The notes beneath the pieces are model-generated. The model saw nothing but the letters and a program-made list of their open reading frames with translations. It was not told the origin of the DNA and ran no database searches. The position numbers were made by a program, and so were the translations under genes. Positions 37,926 through 46,417 of a DNA stretch of 64,000 nucleotides are shown here, in pieces. Each line of letters starts with the position of its first letter. The stretch's first letter is position 1. The DNA is from Candidatus Cloacimonadota bacterium (GTDB taxonomy: Bacteria > Cloacimonadota > Cloacimonadia > Cloacimonadales > TCS61): positions 27,426 to 91,425 of the forward strand of contig JAIPIH010000009.1 of NCBI GenBank assembly GCA_021734835.1, written 5' to 3'.

Positions 37926-39710
37926 TTAATCCTCTGAGGTTGCATAAGTTATCTCAGCAACTGTAGTCATTCCGGTTCGTATTCTATCCAGGCCAGAGTC
38001 CATTAGTGACAGCATTCCTTGTCCTTCGGCAATCTTACGTATTTCATCTTCATCAATTTCATTACCTGATTCTACAATAGCTTTTCTTATATCGGGTGTA
38101 AAGTATAAAGCTTCACAAATATTTGTTCTGCCTTTATATCCACTATTACATTTTTTACAACCATCACCTGCTTCAAATATTTCACCGGATGCAAGTTCAA
38201 CTTCTGTTAAACCCAAAGCCAATGCAGCAGGCCATCTTTCTTTAGAAATAGGTTTTTTGCAATTCTGACATACTTGTCTTACCAAACGTTGAGCAATAAT
38301 AATATTTATTGCATAAGCTAACAAAAAAGTCTCTACTCCCATTTTATAAAGTCTGGAAACAGCACTAGGAGCATCATTAGTATGCAAAGTGGAAAATGTA
38401 AGATGACCGGTATTTGCAAGTTTGATAGCAATATCAGCAGTTATTTTATCCCTTATCTCGCCAACCATAACAATATCCGGGTCATGTCGAAGTATAGAGC
38501 GGATAGCTGCTTCAAAAGAAAACCTGTTGCCAATTTTCAATTGTCTCGCGCCTTTAATATGATATTCAACCGGGTCTTCACAAGTAAGCACATTAACTTC
38601 AGGTCTAATAATATGATAAAGAGCTGCCATTAAAGTTGTGGATTTTCCACTACCGGTAGGACCAGTAACAAGAATTATACCTTTTGATTTACTGATTGCT
38701 TTGATAAAATCACTTTCCGCTTTGGACTGAAAACCGAGTTTTCTTAGATCAGTTATCACATTTCTATCATCAATTGTTCTTATAACAATACTTTCGAATC
38801 TTCTTTCATATTCAGAGGAAGTTATAGGAATAATTGAAACTCGGAATCGTATCAAATGATCATCGACGACTCTTTGCATAAAACCATCTTGAGCCGTATC
38901 TCTTTCAAAACGATCTACCCCGACAGCTCTGTCTTTAACCACTGCCGATACTGCTTCCGGAGAGGTTCTTTCCTGTCTGTGCCAGCGGAGAAGTTTACCA
39001 TCGATCCTAAAATAAAAATCTACAGATGATCTGCGGTAAGGGATGACATGAATATCACTTGCTCCTTTACGAACAGCTTCAATTAAACATCCTTCAAATA
39101 AATTAACCAAAAGGCTTTTATTGATCTCTTCATCCAGAGCGTATTCGTCAACATCAGTATCTGATCCGCCTTCCGACATTTCATCTATATTTTCTTCTGC
39201 TTCCTGGAGAAGGTCCAAAAACTCATTTTTTTGCGGTGCAATTAACTCGATAAGCTCTTCTATGGTTTTCAATTTGCAATAAACAACTTCATATTTTTTA
39301 TATTCTGAATTTGAGGGAATTTTTTCGGAGATTTTATCTGTTGGATCAGCAGCTAAAACTATGAGTGTGTTTCTTCTTCCATAGGAAATTTGATAAGGCA
39401 GAACCCTTTTATAGAGCAGTTCTTTTTTAAAATTCTCTGGAAATTTTGCCAGAATTTCTTTGGTATGTTTTATCTGGGAAGGTTCGAGTGTACTCACTTC
39501 GATATCGAGCGAGCGGAATGCATACAATTCTGCTAACAATCCATAAACAGCATGATGATTAATTTTAAAATCATCAATTAAAATCTCTCCTAAGCCCCTG
39601 CCGTCAACGGGATCTTCTTCTGCCTGTATCATTAACGCTTTCTCTAATGTTTTTAGGTCTATTACTTCTTTTTTTAGTAATAATTGACCAAATCTGGATT
39701 TCCTTATCAA
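37926..39710 (-). CDS. pilB: Type IV pilus assembly ATPase, PilB/GspE-like
   Basis: This 594-residue secretion ATPase powers pilus extension. An N-terminal MshEN-like domain (about 1-170) precedes the ATPase core. Walker A is GPTGSGKSTTLM, the Asp box TCEDPVEYHI, Walker B DPDIVMVGEIRDK and the His box FSTLHTND. The four cysteines CQNCKKP and CKKCNSG form the zinc site that separates PilB/GspE from PilT. It lies between pilC and the small pilin-like genes with 11- and 2-base gaps. Confidence 0.95.
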   Translation of the reverse strand: MIRKSRFGQLLLKKEVIDLKTLEKALMIQAEEDPVDGRGLGEILIDDFKINHHAVYGLLAELYAFRSLDIEVSTLEPSQIKHTKEILAKFPENFKKELLYKRVLPYQISYGRRNTLIVLAADPTDKISEKIPSNSEYKKYEVVYCKLKTIEELIELIAPQKNEFLDLLQEAEENIDEMSEGGSDTDVDEYALDEEINKSLLVNLFEGCLIEAVRKGASDIHVIPYRRSSVDFYFRIDGKLLRWHRQERTSPEAVSAVVKDRAVGVDRFERDTAQDGFMQRVVDDHLIRFRVSIIPITSSEYERRFESIVIRTIDDRNVITDLRKLGFQSKAESDFIKAISKSKGIILVTGPTGSGKSTTLMAALYHIIRPEVNVLTCEDPVEYHIKGARQLKIGNRFSFEAAIRSILRHDPDIVMVGEIRDKITADIAIKLANTGHLTFSTLHTNDAPSAVSRLYKMGVETFLLAYAINIIIAQRLVRQVCQNCKKPISKERWPAALALGLTEVELASGEIFEAGDGCKKCNSGYKGRTNICEALYFTPDIRKAIVESGNEIDEDEIRKIAEGQGMLSLMDSGLDRIRTGMTTVAEITYATSED

Positions 39711-39721
39711 AACATCTCCTT

Positions 39722-41065
39722 TTACATACCAGGTGTGTTAGGTGAAATCATAGCCACTTCGGATGATACAACTGTTAGGGCTGTGATTACGACTGCAATA
39801 AATAAACCCACAAAAACTTGAATTGATTGGATAATATTATCCATCTTGTAGGTTGTCTCTTTTTCATAAAATGTGGAAATCTGTTGAGCTGATTGCAGAA
39901 TATTTCCTGACTCTGTTCCAGTTTTTAAACGGCTAAGTGTGCTTTGGTTAAAGACATCGGCTTTATCTAAGGCTGGTACAAGCGACATACCTTCTTTTAG
40001 CATCAAAGGAATTGCAACTTCTTTAACTCCTTTTTCCATATATTTGTTTCTGCATGCTTCTGCTGAAGCTCTTAATGTTTCAATATTATTTTCCGCACCA
40101 GCATAAATAGCTGAGAACACTCGGAAGAAAATTTCTATACTAGATTTATGTATCAAGTGTCCCATTACAGGTAACTTCAGCATGTTTTTATCTCGCCAGA
40201 CCATCCCTTTTGGTGTACGCCACCAAAAAAAACAGGCTACAATAGGGATAATTACCAGTAGAATAATCCACCACCAGTTTATAGCTAACCAATCACTCGC
40301 CTGTAGAGTAGCAGCAGTCATAGGCGGAAGGTCTATACCAAATTTCAGGAACATTTTAGCTGTATCCGGGAAAACCTTCACTACATAATACAAAACTGCT
40401 CCAAACATTGCCAGAACGGTAAAAGCCGGCATCATCAATGCTTGCCGTAAACTTTTTTTGTATTCCTGTTCGCGTTCCATAAATTTTGCGGTTGCATCAT
40501 ATACTTCAGCCATATTACCGGATTTAGTTGCTAGACCTAACATATACGCAGGGAACTTTCCAAAAACATCCTGATGTCTGGCGAAAACTTCAGTACCTTC
40601 CTTTCCTTTTTTTAATTCACTCTCAATCTTTTTTAATGCTTCTTTTAAGGTCAGATTTGTTTCTTCATCTGCTAACATCCTCAAGATCTTATCATAGCTC
40701 ATTTTTTCTTTTAAAAGAAAGGAACTCAAATTTACGAACATCAGAATACTAGAGTAGGGCGGCTTCATTTTAATATCGATTATAGCTTTTTCTATTTTAG
40801 CGTTTTTATAACCAATTGTAGTAAGCGCTCTGCTTACTTCACCTTTCGTATAGGCATATTGTCTTCCTTTAACCTTTTTACCGCTGGGAAGTTTCAAGTT
40901 ATATAAAAAAAGACTACGCTTAAGGATAGTATTTACTCTGATCTTATTTTTTTCTGCAAAATCATTAACAAGTTTTTTTGCTTTATTATAACTTGAAGCT
41001 AACACTGTACCCTGAATAGTTTTACCTTGTGATGTCACGCCTTGGTATCTATATTCTTTTTGCAT
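39722..41065 (-). CDS. pilC: Type IV pilus inner-membrane platform protein, PilC/GspF-like
   Basis: This 447-residue polytopic protein organises the pilus assembly motor in the inner membrane. It has a first GspF domain (about 100-225, with LRMLADEETNLTLKEALKKI), a second (about 310-420) and three membrane segments. The N-terminal domain begins QKEYRYQGVTSQGKT and includes a repeated TRAP-like region (VRSALTTIGYKNAKIEK). I chose ATG 41065 over an upstream in-frame start at 41116 because AGGAT precedes it with good spacing and family homology begins there. It follows the pilin gene after a hairpin. Confidence 0.92.
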   Translation of the reverse strand: MQKEYRYQGVTSQGKTIQGTVLASSYNKAKKLVNDFAEKNKIRVNTILKRSLFLYNLKLPSGKKVKGRQYAYTKGEVSRALTTIGYKNAKIEKAIIDIKMKPPYSSILMFVNLSSFLLKEKMSYDKILRMLADEETNLTLKEALKKIESELKKGKEGTEVFARHQDVFGKFPAYMLGLATKSGNMAEVYDATAKFMEREQEYKKSLRQALMMPAFTVLAMFGAVLYYVVKVFPDTAKMFLKFGIDLPPMTAATLQASDWLAINWWWIILLVIIPIVACFFWWRTPKGMVWRDKNMLKLPVMGHLIHKSSIEIFFRVFSAIYAGAENNIETLRASAEACRNKYMEKGVKEVAIPLMLKEGMSLVPALDKADVFNQSTLSRLKTGTESGNILQSAQQISTFYEKETTYKMDNIIQSIQVFVGLFIAVVITALTVVSSEVAMISPNTPGM

Positions 41066-41100
41066 AATGTATCCTAAAAAATGTAAAAAATAATAAACAG

Positions 41101-41130
41101 TAATATGGGAAGACAAGTCTTCCCATATTA
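41101..41130 (-). terminator. Hairpin between the pilin gene and pilC, likely partial terminator
   Basis: A 14-bp perfect stem (41101-41114 with 41117-41130) with a 2-base loop sits 30 bases after the pilin stop. On the minus strand a T-rich tract follows shortly after. A partial terminator here would let the abundant pilin message exceed the machine genes downstream. Confidence 0.6.
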
Positions 41131-41160
41131 CTTATTTCATTTTAGATCTAAAAGCTGTTC

Positions 41161-41583
41161 TTAGTTAAGTACTTGAGCAACAATAGTGCTTGTGGCACCG
41201 GTTACGTCAAGTTGACCGCTAACATTTGATGTACCGTCATTTCCTGTTTCAGTACCTGTACCAACAATTGTTAATACATCACCTGAAACTGAAAGGACGA
41301 ACGCTCCATTACCTGTAGAGCATGATGAAGTTGCAGTATCATAATCATAGCCCAACCAAGCACCGATATCATCTACCGTAAGCCAATCATTTCCGCCGCC
41401 ACCATGTGTTTGTGGTGTCTTGTAAAATGCAAGAGCTGAAGAAGCTAAGTTATTCATGTCACCCATTATTGCCTGACGATTTGAATTTGTTGCTTGAGCA
41501 TTGAACATTGTGATACCAACTGCTACTGCAATACCAACGATAATCACACTTAATACGATTAATAGAATTTGCTGTGTTCCCAT
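41161..41583 (-). CDS. Non-canonical major pilin-like protein
   Basis: This 140-residue protein has the type IV pilin layout: a hydrophobic N-terminal helix (about 5-28), a helix extension (NSNRQAIMGDMNNLASSALAFY) and a small beta domain with few charges. It lacks the G/A-F-T-L-x-E motif: residues 1-5 are MGTQQ and no Glu follows. Two cysteines are not clearly paired. AGGAGG with good spacing before the ATG marks the true start. It is first in a run with pilC and pilB and is preceded by a sigma-54 promoter, which supports it being the main subunit. Processing is unknown. Confidence 0.75.
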   Translation of the reverse strand: MGTQQILLIVLSVIIVGIAVAVGITMFNAQATNSNRQAIMGDMNNLASSALAFYKTPQTHGGGGNDWLTVDDIGAWLGYDYDTATSSCSTGNGAFVLSVSGDVLTIVGTGTETGNDGTSNVSGQLDVTGATSTIVAQVLN

Positions 41584-41645
41584 TATAACCTCCTAATTTG
41601 GTTTAATAATTTTTTTTCACTTTTCAAATCCACACTTTCCTTAAA

Positions 41646-41661
41646 TGCAAACGGTGTGCCA
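41646..41661 (-). promoter_or_regulatory. Sigma-54 (-24/-12) promoter of the pilin gene
   Basis: The minus strand reads TGGCAC-N5-TTGCA, matching the RpoN consensus at all core positions. The -24 GG and -12 GC are 12 bases apart, as required. The predicted start near 41635 gives a leader of about 50 bases before the pilin ATG at 41583. Such promoters need an AAA+ activator; one is encoded at 46418-47830. Confidence 0.8.
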
Positions 41662-41840
41662 ATGTGAATTTTTTTTAAAATAGATGAAAAAATATTTCTG
41701 AAACGACTTTATTTAGCCGATTTAAATCATGCAAGAAAAAAAAACATTATTACTAAAAAAAATAAAATACCAGATAAAGTGTCACCAATAAATAACAGAG
41801 TATTAGGAGTCGTAATAAAACAATGTCATAAATACAATTC

Positions 41841-41870
41841 TTGACAATTAAGACGGTAGTTTAATACGTT
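41841..41870 (+). promoter_or_regulatory. Likely gtrA promoter
   Basis: TTGACA at 41841-41846, an 18-base spacer and TACGTT at 41865-41870 lie 24 bases before gtrA. Confidence 0.45.
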
Positions 41871-41893
41871 AAATAAAAAAATGAAGATGAAAT

Positions 41894-42319
41894 ATGATTA
41901 AAAAATTATTTATTAAAAAAACAAATAATACGCTAATTCAACTATTCCGTTACAGCTTTGTCGGTGGTATTGCTTTTATAGTTGATATTAGTAGTTTGTA
42001 TCTATTAACAGAGTTTGCTCAAATCTATTATCTTATCTCAGCAGCTCTAGCTTTTTTGTTAGGATTAACGGTTAACTATATATTAAGTATTTTATGGATA
42101 TTCCGCTTAAGGGTTTTCCAAAGTAGATCTTTGGAGTTCACTATTTTTACGATTATAGGAATTTTAGGATTGATCTTAAATGAGATAATTATTTGGTTCT
42201 CAACTGAACAATTGAAATTATATTATCTTTATTCTAAACTAATATCTACTTTCATAGTTTATTTTTGGAATTTTTTTGCGAGAAAATATATATTATACAG
42301 AGGTAACGTTGGGAAATAG
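41894..42319 (+). CDS. GtrA-family membrane protein
   Basis: This 141-residue protein has four membrane segments and the GtrA family pattern ([33 protein letters not shown]). GtrA proteins are thought to move lipid-linked sugars such as undecaprenyl-phosphate-glucose across the inner membrane. It is the first gene of a four-gene plus-strand run with an oxidoreductase and two GT87-like proteins, fitting surface-glycan synthesis. Confidence 0.87.
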   Translation: MIKKLFIKKTNNTLIQLFRYSFVGGIAFIVDISSLYLLTEFAQIYYLISAALAFLLGLTVNYILSILWIFRLRVFQSRSLEFTIFTIIGILGLILNEIIIWFSTEQLKLYYLYSKLISTFIVYFWNFFARKYILYRGNVGK

Positions 42320-43811
42320 AAAGAGAGTAGTAATTGTCGGGGCCGGTCCGGCTGGACTGACCGCAGCTTTGGAGCTGTTAAAACAAACAGACATCAAACC
42401 TTTAATATTGGAAGCTACAGAAAAGATCGGAGGGATATCTCAAACTGTAAATTTCAAAGGCAATCGGATTGATATAGGAGGCCACAGATTTTTCTCAAAA
42501 AGCGATCTTGTAATGAAGTGGTGGCAGGAAATCTTACCGATATCGGAGAATGTAGAGTTGGAAGAAATTCTGTTAAAACGTCATCGGCTTTCTAGAATAC
42601 TTTTCCTGCGGAAATTTTTTAACTATCCTATAACATTAAATTGGCAGACTATCAACTACCTTGGTTGTAAAAGGCTGATAAAAATAGCATATTCTTATAT
42701 TGTTGTTCGCTTATTTCCTTTGAAGAAAGAGACTAACCTGGAAGATTTTTTCATTAACCGTTTTGGCAGAGAATTATATAAAACATTTTTTAAAGACTAT
42801 ACTGAAAAAGTATGGGGAATTCCTTGTTCACAGATCAAACCTGAATGGGGAGCCCAAAGAATAAAAGGATTATCAATCAGTAAAGCGATCTGGCATTCAA
42901 TCAGGAAAATATTTACACCTCGAAATGATCTGGCCCAAAAGAAAACTGAGACAAGTTTGATCGAGCAGTTTCTTTATCCTAAATACGGTCCCGGGCAGTT
43001 ATGGGAAAAAGTTGCTGAGATAATTACTGAAAAAGGTGGAGAGATCCACCTTAATGAAGAAGTAATAAAAATTGTATACGATAATAAAAGTATTAAAAGT
43101 GTTACAGCAATTAGAGAGGGTAGATCAATAGAATACAATTGCGATTATCTCATTTCCACAATGCCGGTAAAAGATCTGATAATGAGCATGCCCGATTTCG
43201 TTCCGAAAAAAATTAAAGAAATCTCGGATGAGCTAGTTTACAGAGATTTTATTACTGTAGGTTTATTGCTGAAAAAACTAAAAATAAAAAATAAAACTAA
43301 GATTGCAACTAATAATGATCTGATACCGGATAATTGGATATACATTCAAGAACCTGATGTGAGGTTAGGGCGATTGCAGATCTTTAATAATTGGAGTCCT
43401 TATCTGGTAAAGGATCCTGATAATGTATGGGTGGGACTGGAATATTTTTGTAATGAAGGTGATGAACTTTGGCTTAAAACCAACAAAGAATTTGCCGCTT
43501 TTGCAATTTCCGAATTTATACATATCGGTATGATCGATAGGGAAGATGTGTTGGATAAGGTAGTTATCCGAATGCCGAAAACTTATCCTGCTTATTTTGG
43601 TTCCTATGATAGATTCTATGAGATTCGGGAATTTACTGACAATATTCCTAATCTTTTTCTCGTCGGCAGGAATGGAATGCATCGCTATAATAACCAGGAT
43701 CATTCTATGCTGACAGCAATGGAAGCGGTAAAAAACATCAAAGAAGGCATTATTACTAAAGCTAATATTTGGGAAGTGAATGCTGAACAGGAATATCATG
43801 AAAATAAGTGA
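42309..43811 (+). CDS. NAD(P)/FAD-dependent oxidoreductase (COG1232-like)
   Basis: This flavoprotein (500 residues) has a Rossmann motif [15 protein letters not shown] (dinucleotide-binding GxGxxG) and [11 protein letters not shown] with the family's [12 protein letters not shown] next to it. It resembles protoporphyrinogen oxidase/UDP-galactopyranose mutase-like enzymes. The annotation as a glycan-related oxidoreductase is based on context. The start is a TTG at 42309, supported by AGAGG at 42299-42303; the upstream ATG at 42276 would overlap gtrA by 44 bases. It overlaps gtrA by 11 bases. Confidence 0.8.
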   Translation: MGNRKRVVIVGAGPAGLTAALELLKQTDIKPLILEATEKIGGISQTVNFKGNRIDIGGHRFFSKSDLVMKWWQEILPISENVELEEILLKRHRLSRILFLRKFFNYPITLNWQTINYLGCKRLIKIAYSYIVVRLFPLKKETNLEDFFINRFGRELYKTFFKDYTEKVWGIPCSQIKPEWGAQRIKGLSISKAIWHSIRKIFTPRNDLAQKKTETSLIEQFLYPKYGPGQLWEKVAEIITEKGGEIHLNEEVIKIVYDNKSIKSVTAIREGRSIEYNCDYLISTMPVKDLIMSMPDFVPKKIKEISDELVYRDFITVGLLLKKLKIKNKTKIATNNDLIPDNWIYIQEPDVRLGRLQIFNNWSPYLVKDPDNVWVGLEYFCNEGDELWLKTNKEFAAFAISEFIHIGMIDREDVLDKVVIRMPKTYPAYFGSYDRFYEIREFTDNIPNLFLVGRNGMHRYNNQDHSMLTAMEAVKNIKEGIITKANIWEVNAEQEYHENK

Positions 43812-43908
43812 TTTTTTGCACAACTAATGTTGCTGTTAATTGTGAAGAGCTTAATCCTGATTTAGCGGTTAACGATTAACTGATGTACCGACCATAATGA
43901 GGTAGAAC

Positions 43909-45015
43909 ATGAAAAAAAAAGATCTTTTGGTTTTCCTGCTGATAATGGCATCCTTTTTTGCTATTCTTAGTTTTTTTTCAGATGTTAGGAATACATTCAA
44001 CTATGCTGGAGTAGATCTTCGAAATAGAGTTGTTGGCTCACGTCTAATACTACAAAAGCTCGATCCGTATTTTACTAAATGGAAAGAAGGAGACTCTGTA
44101 AGATTATTGGATCCTCGTGATAATCCAGATTGGGAAGTGAATCGAGTTACGGTTACACCAACTATGTTACAATTGTTTATACCTCTATCGCTGCTAAATT
44201 ATTCGATCATCCGAATGATATGGTTGTTTCTGCAATGGTTAATGCTGTTGTTGACAATTTTCCTGTTTACAAAAATTACGAAATATAAACAAGCCAGAAT
44301 GCTGATTTGGATTTGTGGTTTGTTTTTTATCGGTACAAGTTATTTCTGGAGATTACACGTTGAGCGTGGGCAAATTTATATTTTTTATGTGCTTATCTTT
44401 AGTTTGTTTTTTTATTTTCTTGCTAAAAAAAAGCAGCTATCATCAGGGATAAGTTTAGGATTCCTTATCGCTTTAAGACCAACCTTTATCTTAGTTTTGA
44501 TACCTTTATTAATAAAGAAAAAATGGAAGTTAACCTTTTTCAGCATAACTGCCTTGTTATTAATAGTTTTACTGACTGTAACATTTACTAATTGGGAAGT
44601 TTGGAACAGTTATTTCCGGGCAATGAACATTCATGCTCAAATTCATTTAGATACGGTGCAATCGCCATCAACATATTATCCCTATATTAATATCGAAGGT
44701 GTTGGGAATTTGTTTTCATTAGCAAATATACCGATCAACGATACGTCGATTCAATATCTTTTCAGATCAATAGGAATTACGCTGAATAGTAATAATATGA
44801 AAATTATTTTCTTTATTTTCATTTTTGTTACCAGCTCATTAATTTATAAATTTAGAACAAAAATAGATGAATATAAAATGATAATAATCGCATCCTTATT
44901 AGTTATTTTATCGGAATTTTTTATTCCGGCAGCCCGTTATTCATATAACAATGTTACTTTTTTAATTCCAATGAGTTTAATTATTTTAGATTTTGATAAA
45001 TATCAGAGGAAATAA
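43909..45015 (+). CDS. GT87/DUF2029-like membrane glycosyltransferase, copy 1
   Basis: This 368-residue polytopic protein has about nine membrane segments and an N-terminal loop with YAGVDLRNRVVGSRLI and DPYFTKW. It resembles GT87 (DUF2029) GT-C fold glycosyltransferases, in which an acidic residue after the first helix is catalytic; Asp in VDLRN is a candidate. It uses polyprenyl-phosphate sugars at the membrane. The next gene is a close paralog that starts at the base after this stop. Confidence 0.72.
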   Translation: MKKKDLLVFLLIMASFFAILSFFSDVRNTFNYAGVDLRNRVVGSRLILQKLDPYFTKWKEGDSVRLLDPRDNPDWEVNRVTVTPTMLQLFIPLSLLNYSIIRMIWLFLQWLMLLLTIFLFTKITKYKQARMLIWICGLFFIGTSYFWRLHVERGQIYIFYVLIFSLFFYFLAKKKQLSSGISLGFLIALRPTFILVLIPLLIKKKWKLTFFSITALLLIVLLTVTFTNWEVWNSYFRAMNIHAQIHLDTVQSPSTYYPYINIEGVGNLFSLANIPINDTSIQYLFRSIGITLNSNNMKIIFFIFIFVTSSLIYKFRTKIDEYKMIIIASLLVILSEFFIPAARYSYNNVTFLIPMSLIILDFDKYQRK

Positions 45016-46320
45016 ATGTCGAATTATTTCAAAATTCTCATTTGGATTTTATTGATATATTCCATTTTTATCGCCTTTTTAGGAATCAGCTTCGATACAT
45101 TCAATACGATCAAGTACGGTGGTGTAGACCTTCGTAACCGGGTTGTGGGAGCTCGTCTTCTGCTAGACGGACGAGATCCATATTTTACTAAATCGGCTAA
45201 GAACACACCCGATTATTATGTAGATGGAAGAGATTATTATGATCTACCGGTGAGTAGATGTACAATCACACCTTCACTCTTACTTCTTCATATTCCCTGG
45301 GCATCAATCAACTACAAAATACAGCAATATTTATGGTTTGCCGTGCAGGAAATTTTTCTGCTTCTTTCAATCTTTATTTTAGCAATCTTGGCCGGGAAGC
45401 GTTACAAGATTGTCCTTATTATCGGCTTCATGTTTCAGGTTGGAGCTTATTTCTGGCGATTTCATGTAGCTTGCGGGCAAATTTATGTGCTGTTTTTATT
45501 CCTGATAATATTAGCGTACCTTGTGGCAAGATCATCTTTTAAACACAGTTCTTTTTGGTCGGGATTTTTGCTGGGGATTACTGCAACATGGCGGCCGCCG
45601 CTTTTGATCATGAGTATTCCCTTTCTGATCTATAAAAAATGGAAACTGATTTTTGGTGGATTCTGCGGAATTGTATTTGGATTGCTTTCTACTTCCCTGA
45701 TCACAGGCGTCCATATTTGGCAAAGTTATTTTTCAGCAATGAAAATTGTTGAAAAATTCCATGTTGGCCTGATCACCTATAAAATGAACTTTCATGATCA
45801 TTTTAATTATATTGAAAAAGTAAAAAACTCCTTCTTTTCTGCTGATCTTCCAAATTTAGATACTTCCATTCAAGGGATTTTATTCAATAAATTCAGTAAA
45901 GTTGTTACCTCAGAATATCTTTGGATAGCACTAATATTTGCTACATTAATACTTACATTACCTATGTTCAGAAAAAAGCAAAGATCTGCAAGTTGGGAGA
46001 AGCTCTTTTTTTCCGGGAGTATTCTGCTTTTTATTAGTGAATTTTTTCTACCTGCTGCCAGACTTTCCTACAACAATGTTATCTGGTTTTTACCTGTTTC
46101 ATTATTGATCATCAGAGCAGATAAACCGGTTCAACTTTTTAATGCAGGTTTAATTTTCTTTATTTTAGGAATGCTGGCAAATTATTTGTATAATCTGCAT
46201 ATACTCACAATTATGTTTGCTGATTACAGTATTTTGATCTATTTAGTTTGGATGTTGTTTAGTTGGGATAAAATGTTCAAAAAACCGAATGATGGAATTA
46301 TATCGGCAGAGAGTTCTTGA
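45016..46320 (+). CDS. GT87/DUF2029-like membrane glycosyltransferase, copy 2
   Basis: This 434-residue protein is a paralog of the preceding gene: the shared block GVDLRNRVVGARLLL...DPYFTKS occupies the same place, and the C-terminal LPAARLSYNNV corresponds to IPAARYSYNNV. It is longer by a membrane segment or two at the C-terminus. It abuts copy 1 without a gap. A tandem duplication with divergence is likely. Function as in copy 1 is inferred. Confidence 0.72.
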   Translation: MSNYFKILIWILLIYSIFIAFLGISFDTFNTIKYGGVDLRNRVVGARLLLDGRDPYFTKSAKNTPDYYVDGRDYYDLPVSRCTITPSLLLLHIPWASINYKIQQYLWFAVQEIFLLLSIFILAILAGKRYKIVLIIGFMFQVGAYFWRFHVACGQIYVLFLFLIILAYLVARSSFKHSSFWSGFLLGITATWRPPLLIMSIPFLIYKKWKLIFGGFCGIVFGLLSTSLITGVHIWQSYFSAMKIVEKFHVGLITYKMNFHDHFNYIEKVKNSFFSADLPNLDTSIQGILFNKFSKVVTSEYLWIALIFATLILTLPMFRKKQRSASWEKLFFSGSILLFISEFFLPAARLSYNNVIWFLPVSLLIIRADKPVQLFNAGLIFFILGMLANYLYNLHILTIMFADYSILIYLVWMLFSWDKMFKKPNDGIISAESS

Positions 46321-46417
46321 GAGATATTTAAAATCCGAAATAAATTTACAATTATAGTTAATAATTTCAAGCTATTTACAATACTAGAAAGCACTGGAAT
46401 TAGAATGATCAGAAAAG

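Larger units (their letters stand above)
41584..41893. other. Divergent intergenic region between pilin and gtrA
   Basis: These 310 bases hold the ribosome site and sigma-54 promoter of the pilin on the minus strand and a TTGACA promoter for gtrA on the plus strand. The remaining sequence between about 41680 and 41840 is A+T rich and could carry activator sites, but I see no clear inverted repeat there. Confidence 0.6.

Noticed and set aside
41161..41583. Identification of the pilin-like protein as a normal PilA
   Set aside because: No GFTLIE-type cleavage site or Glu5 is present, and the ribosome site fixes the start so a longer leader is unlikely.
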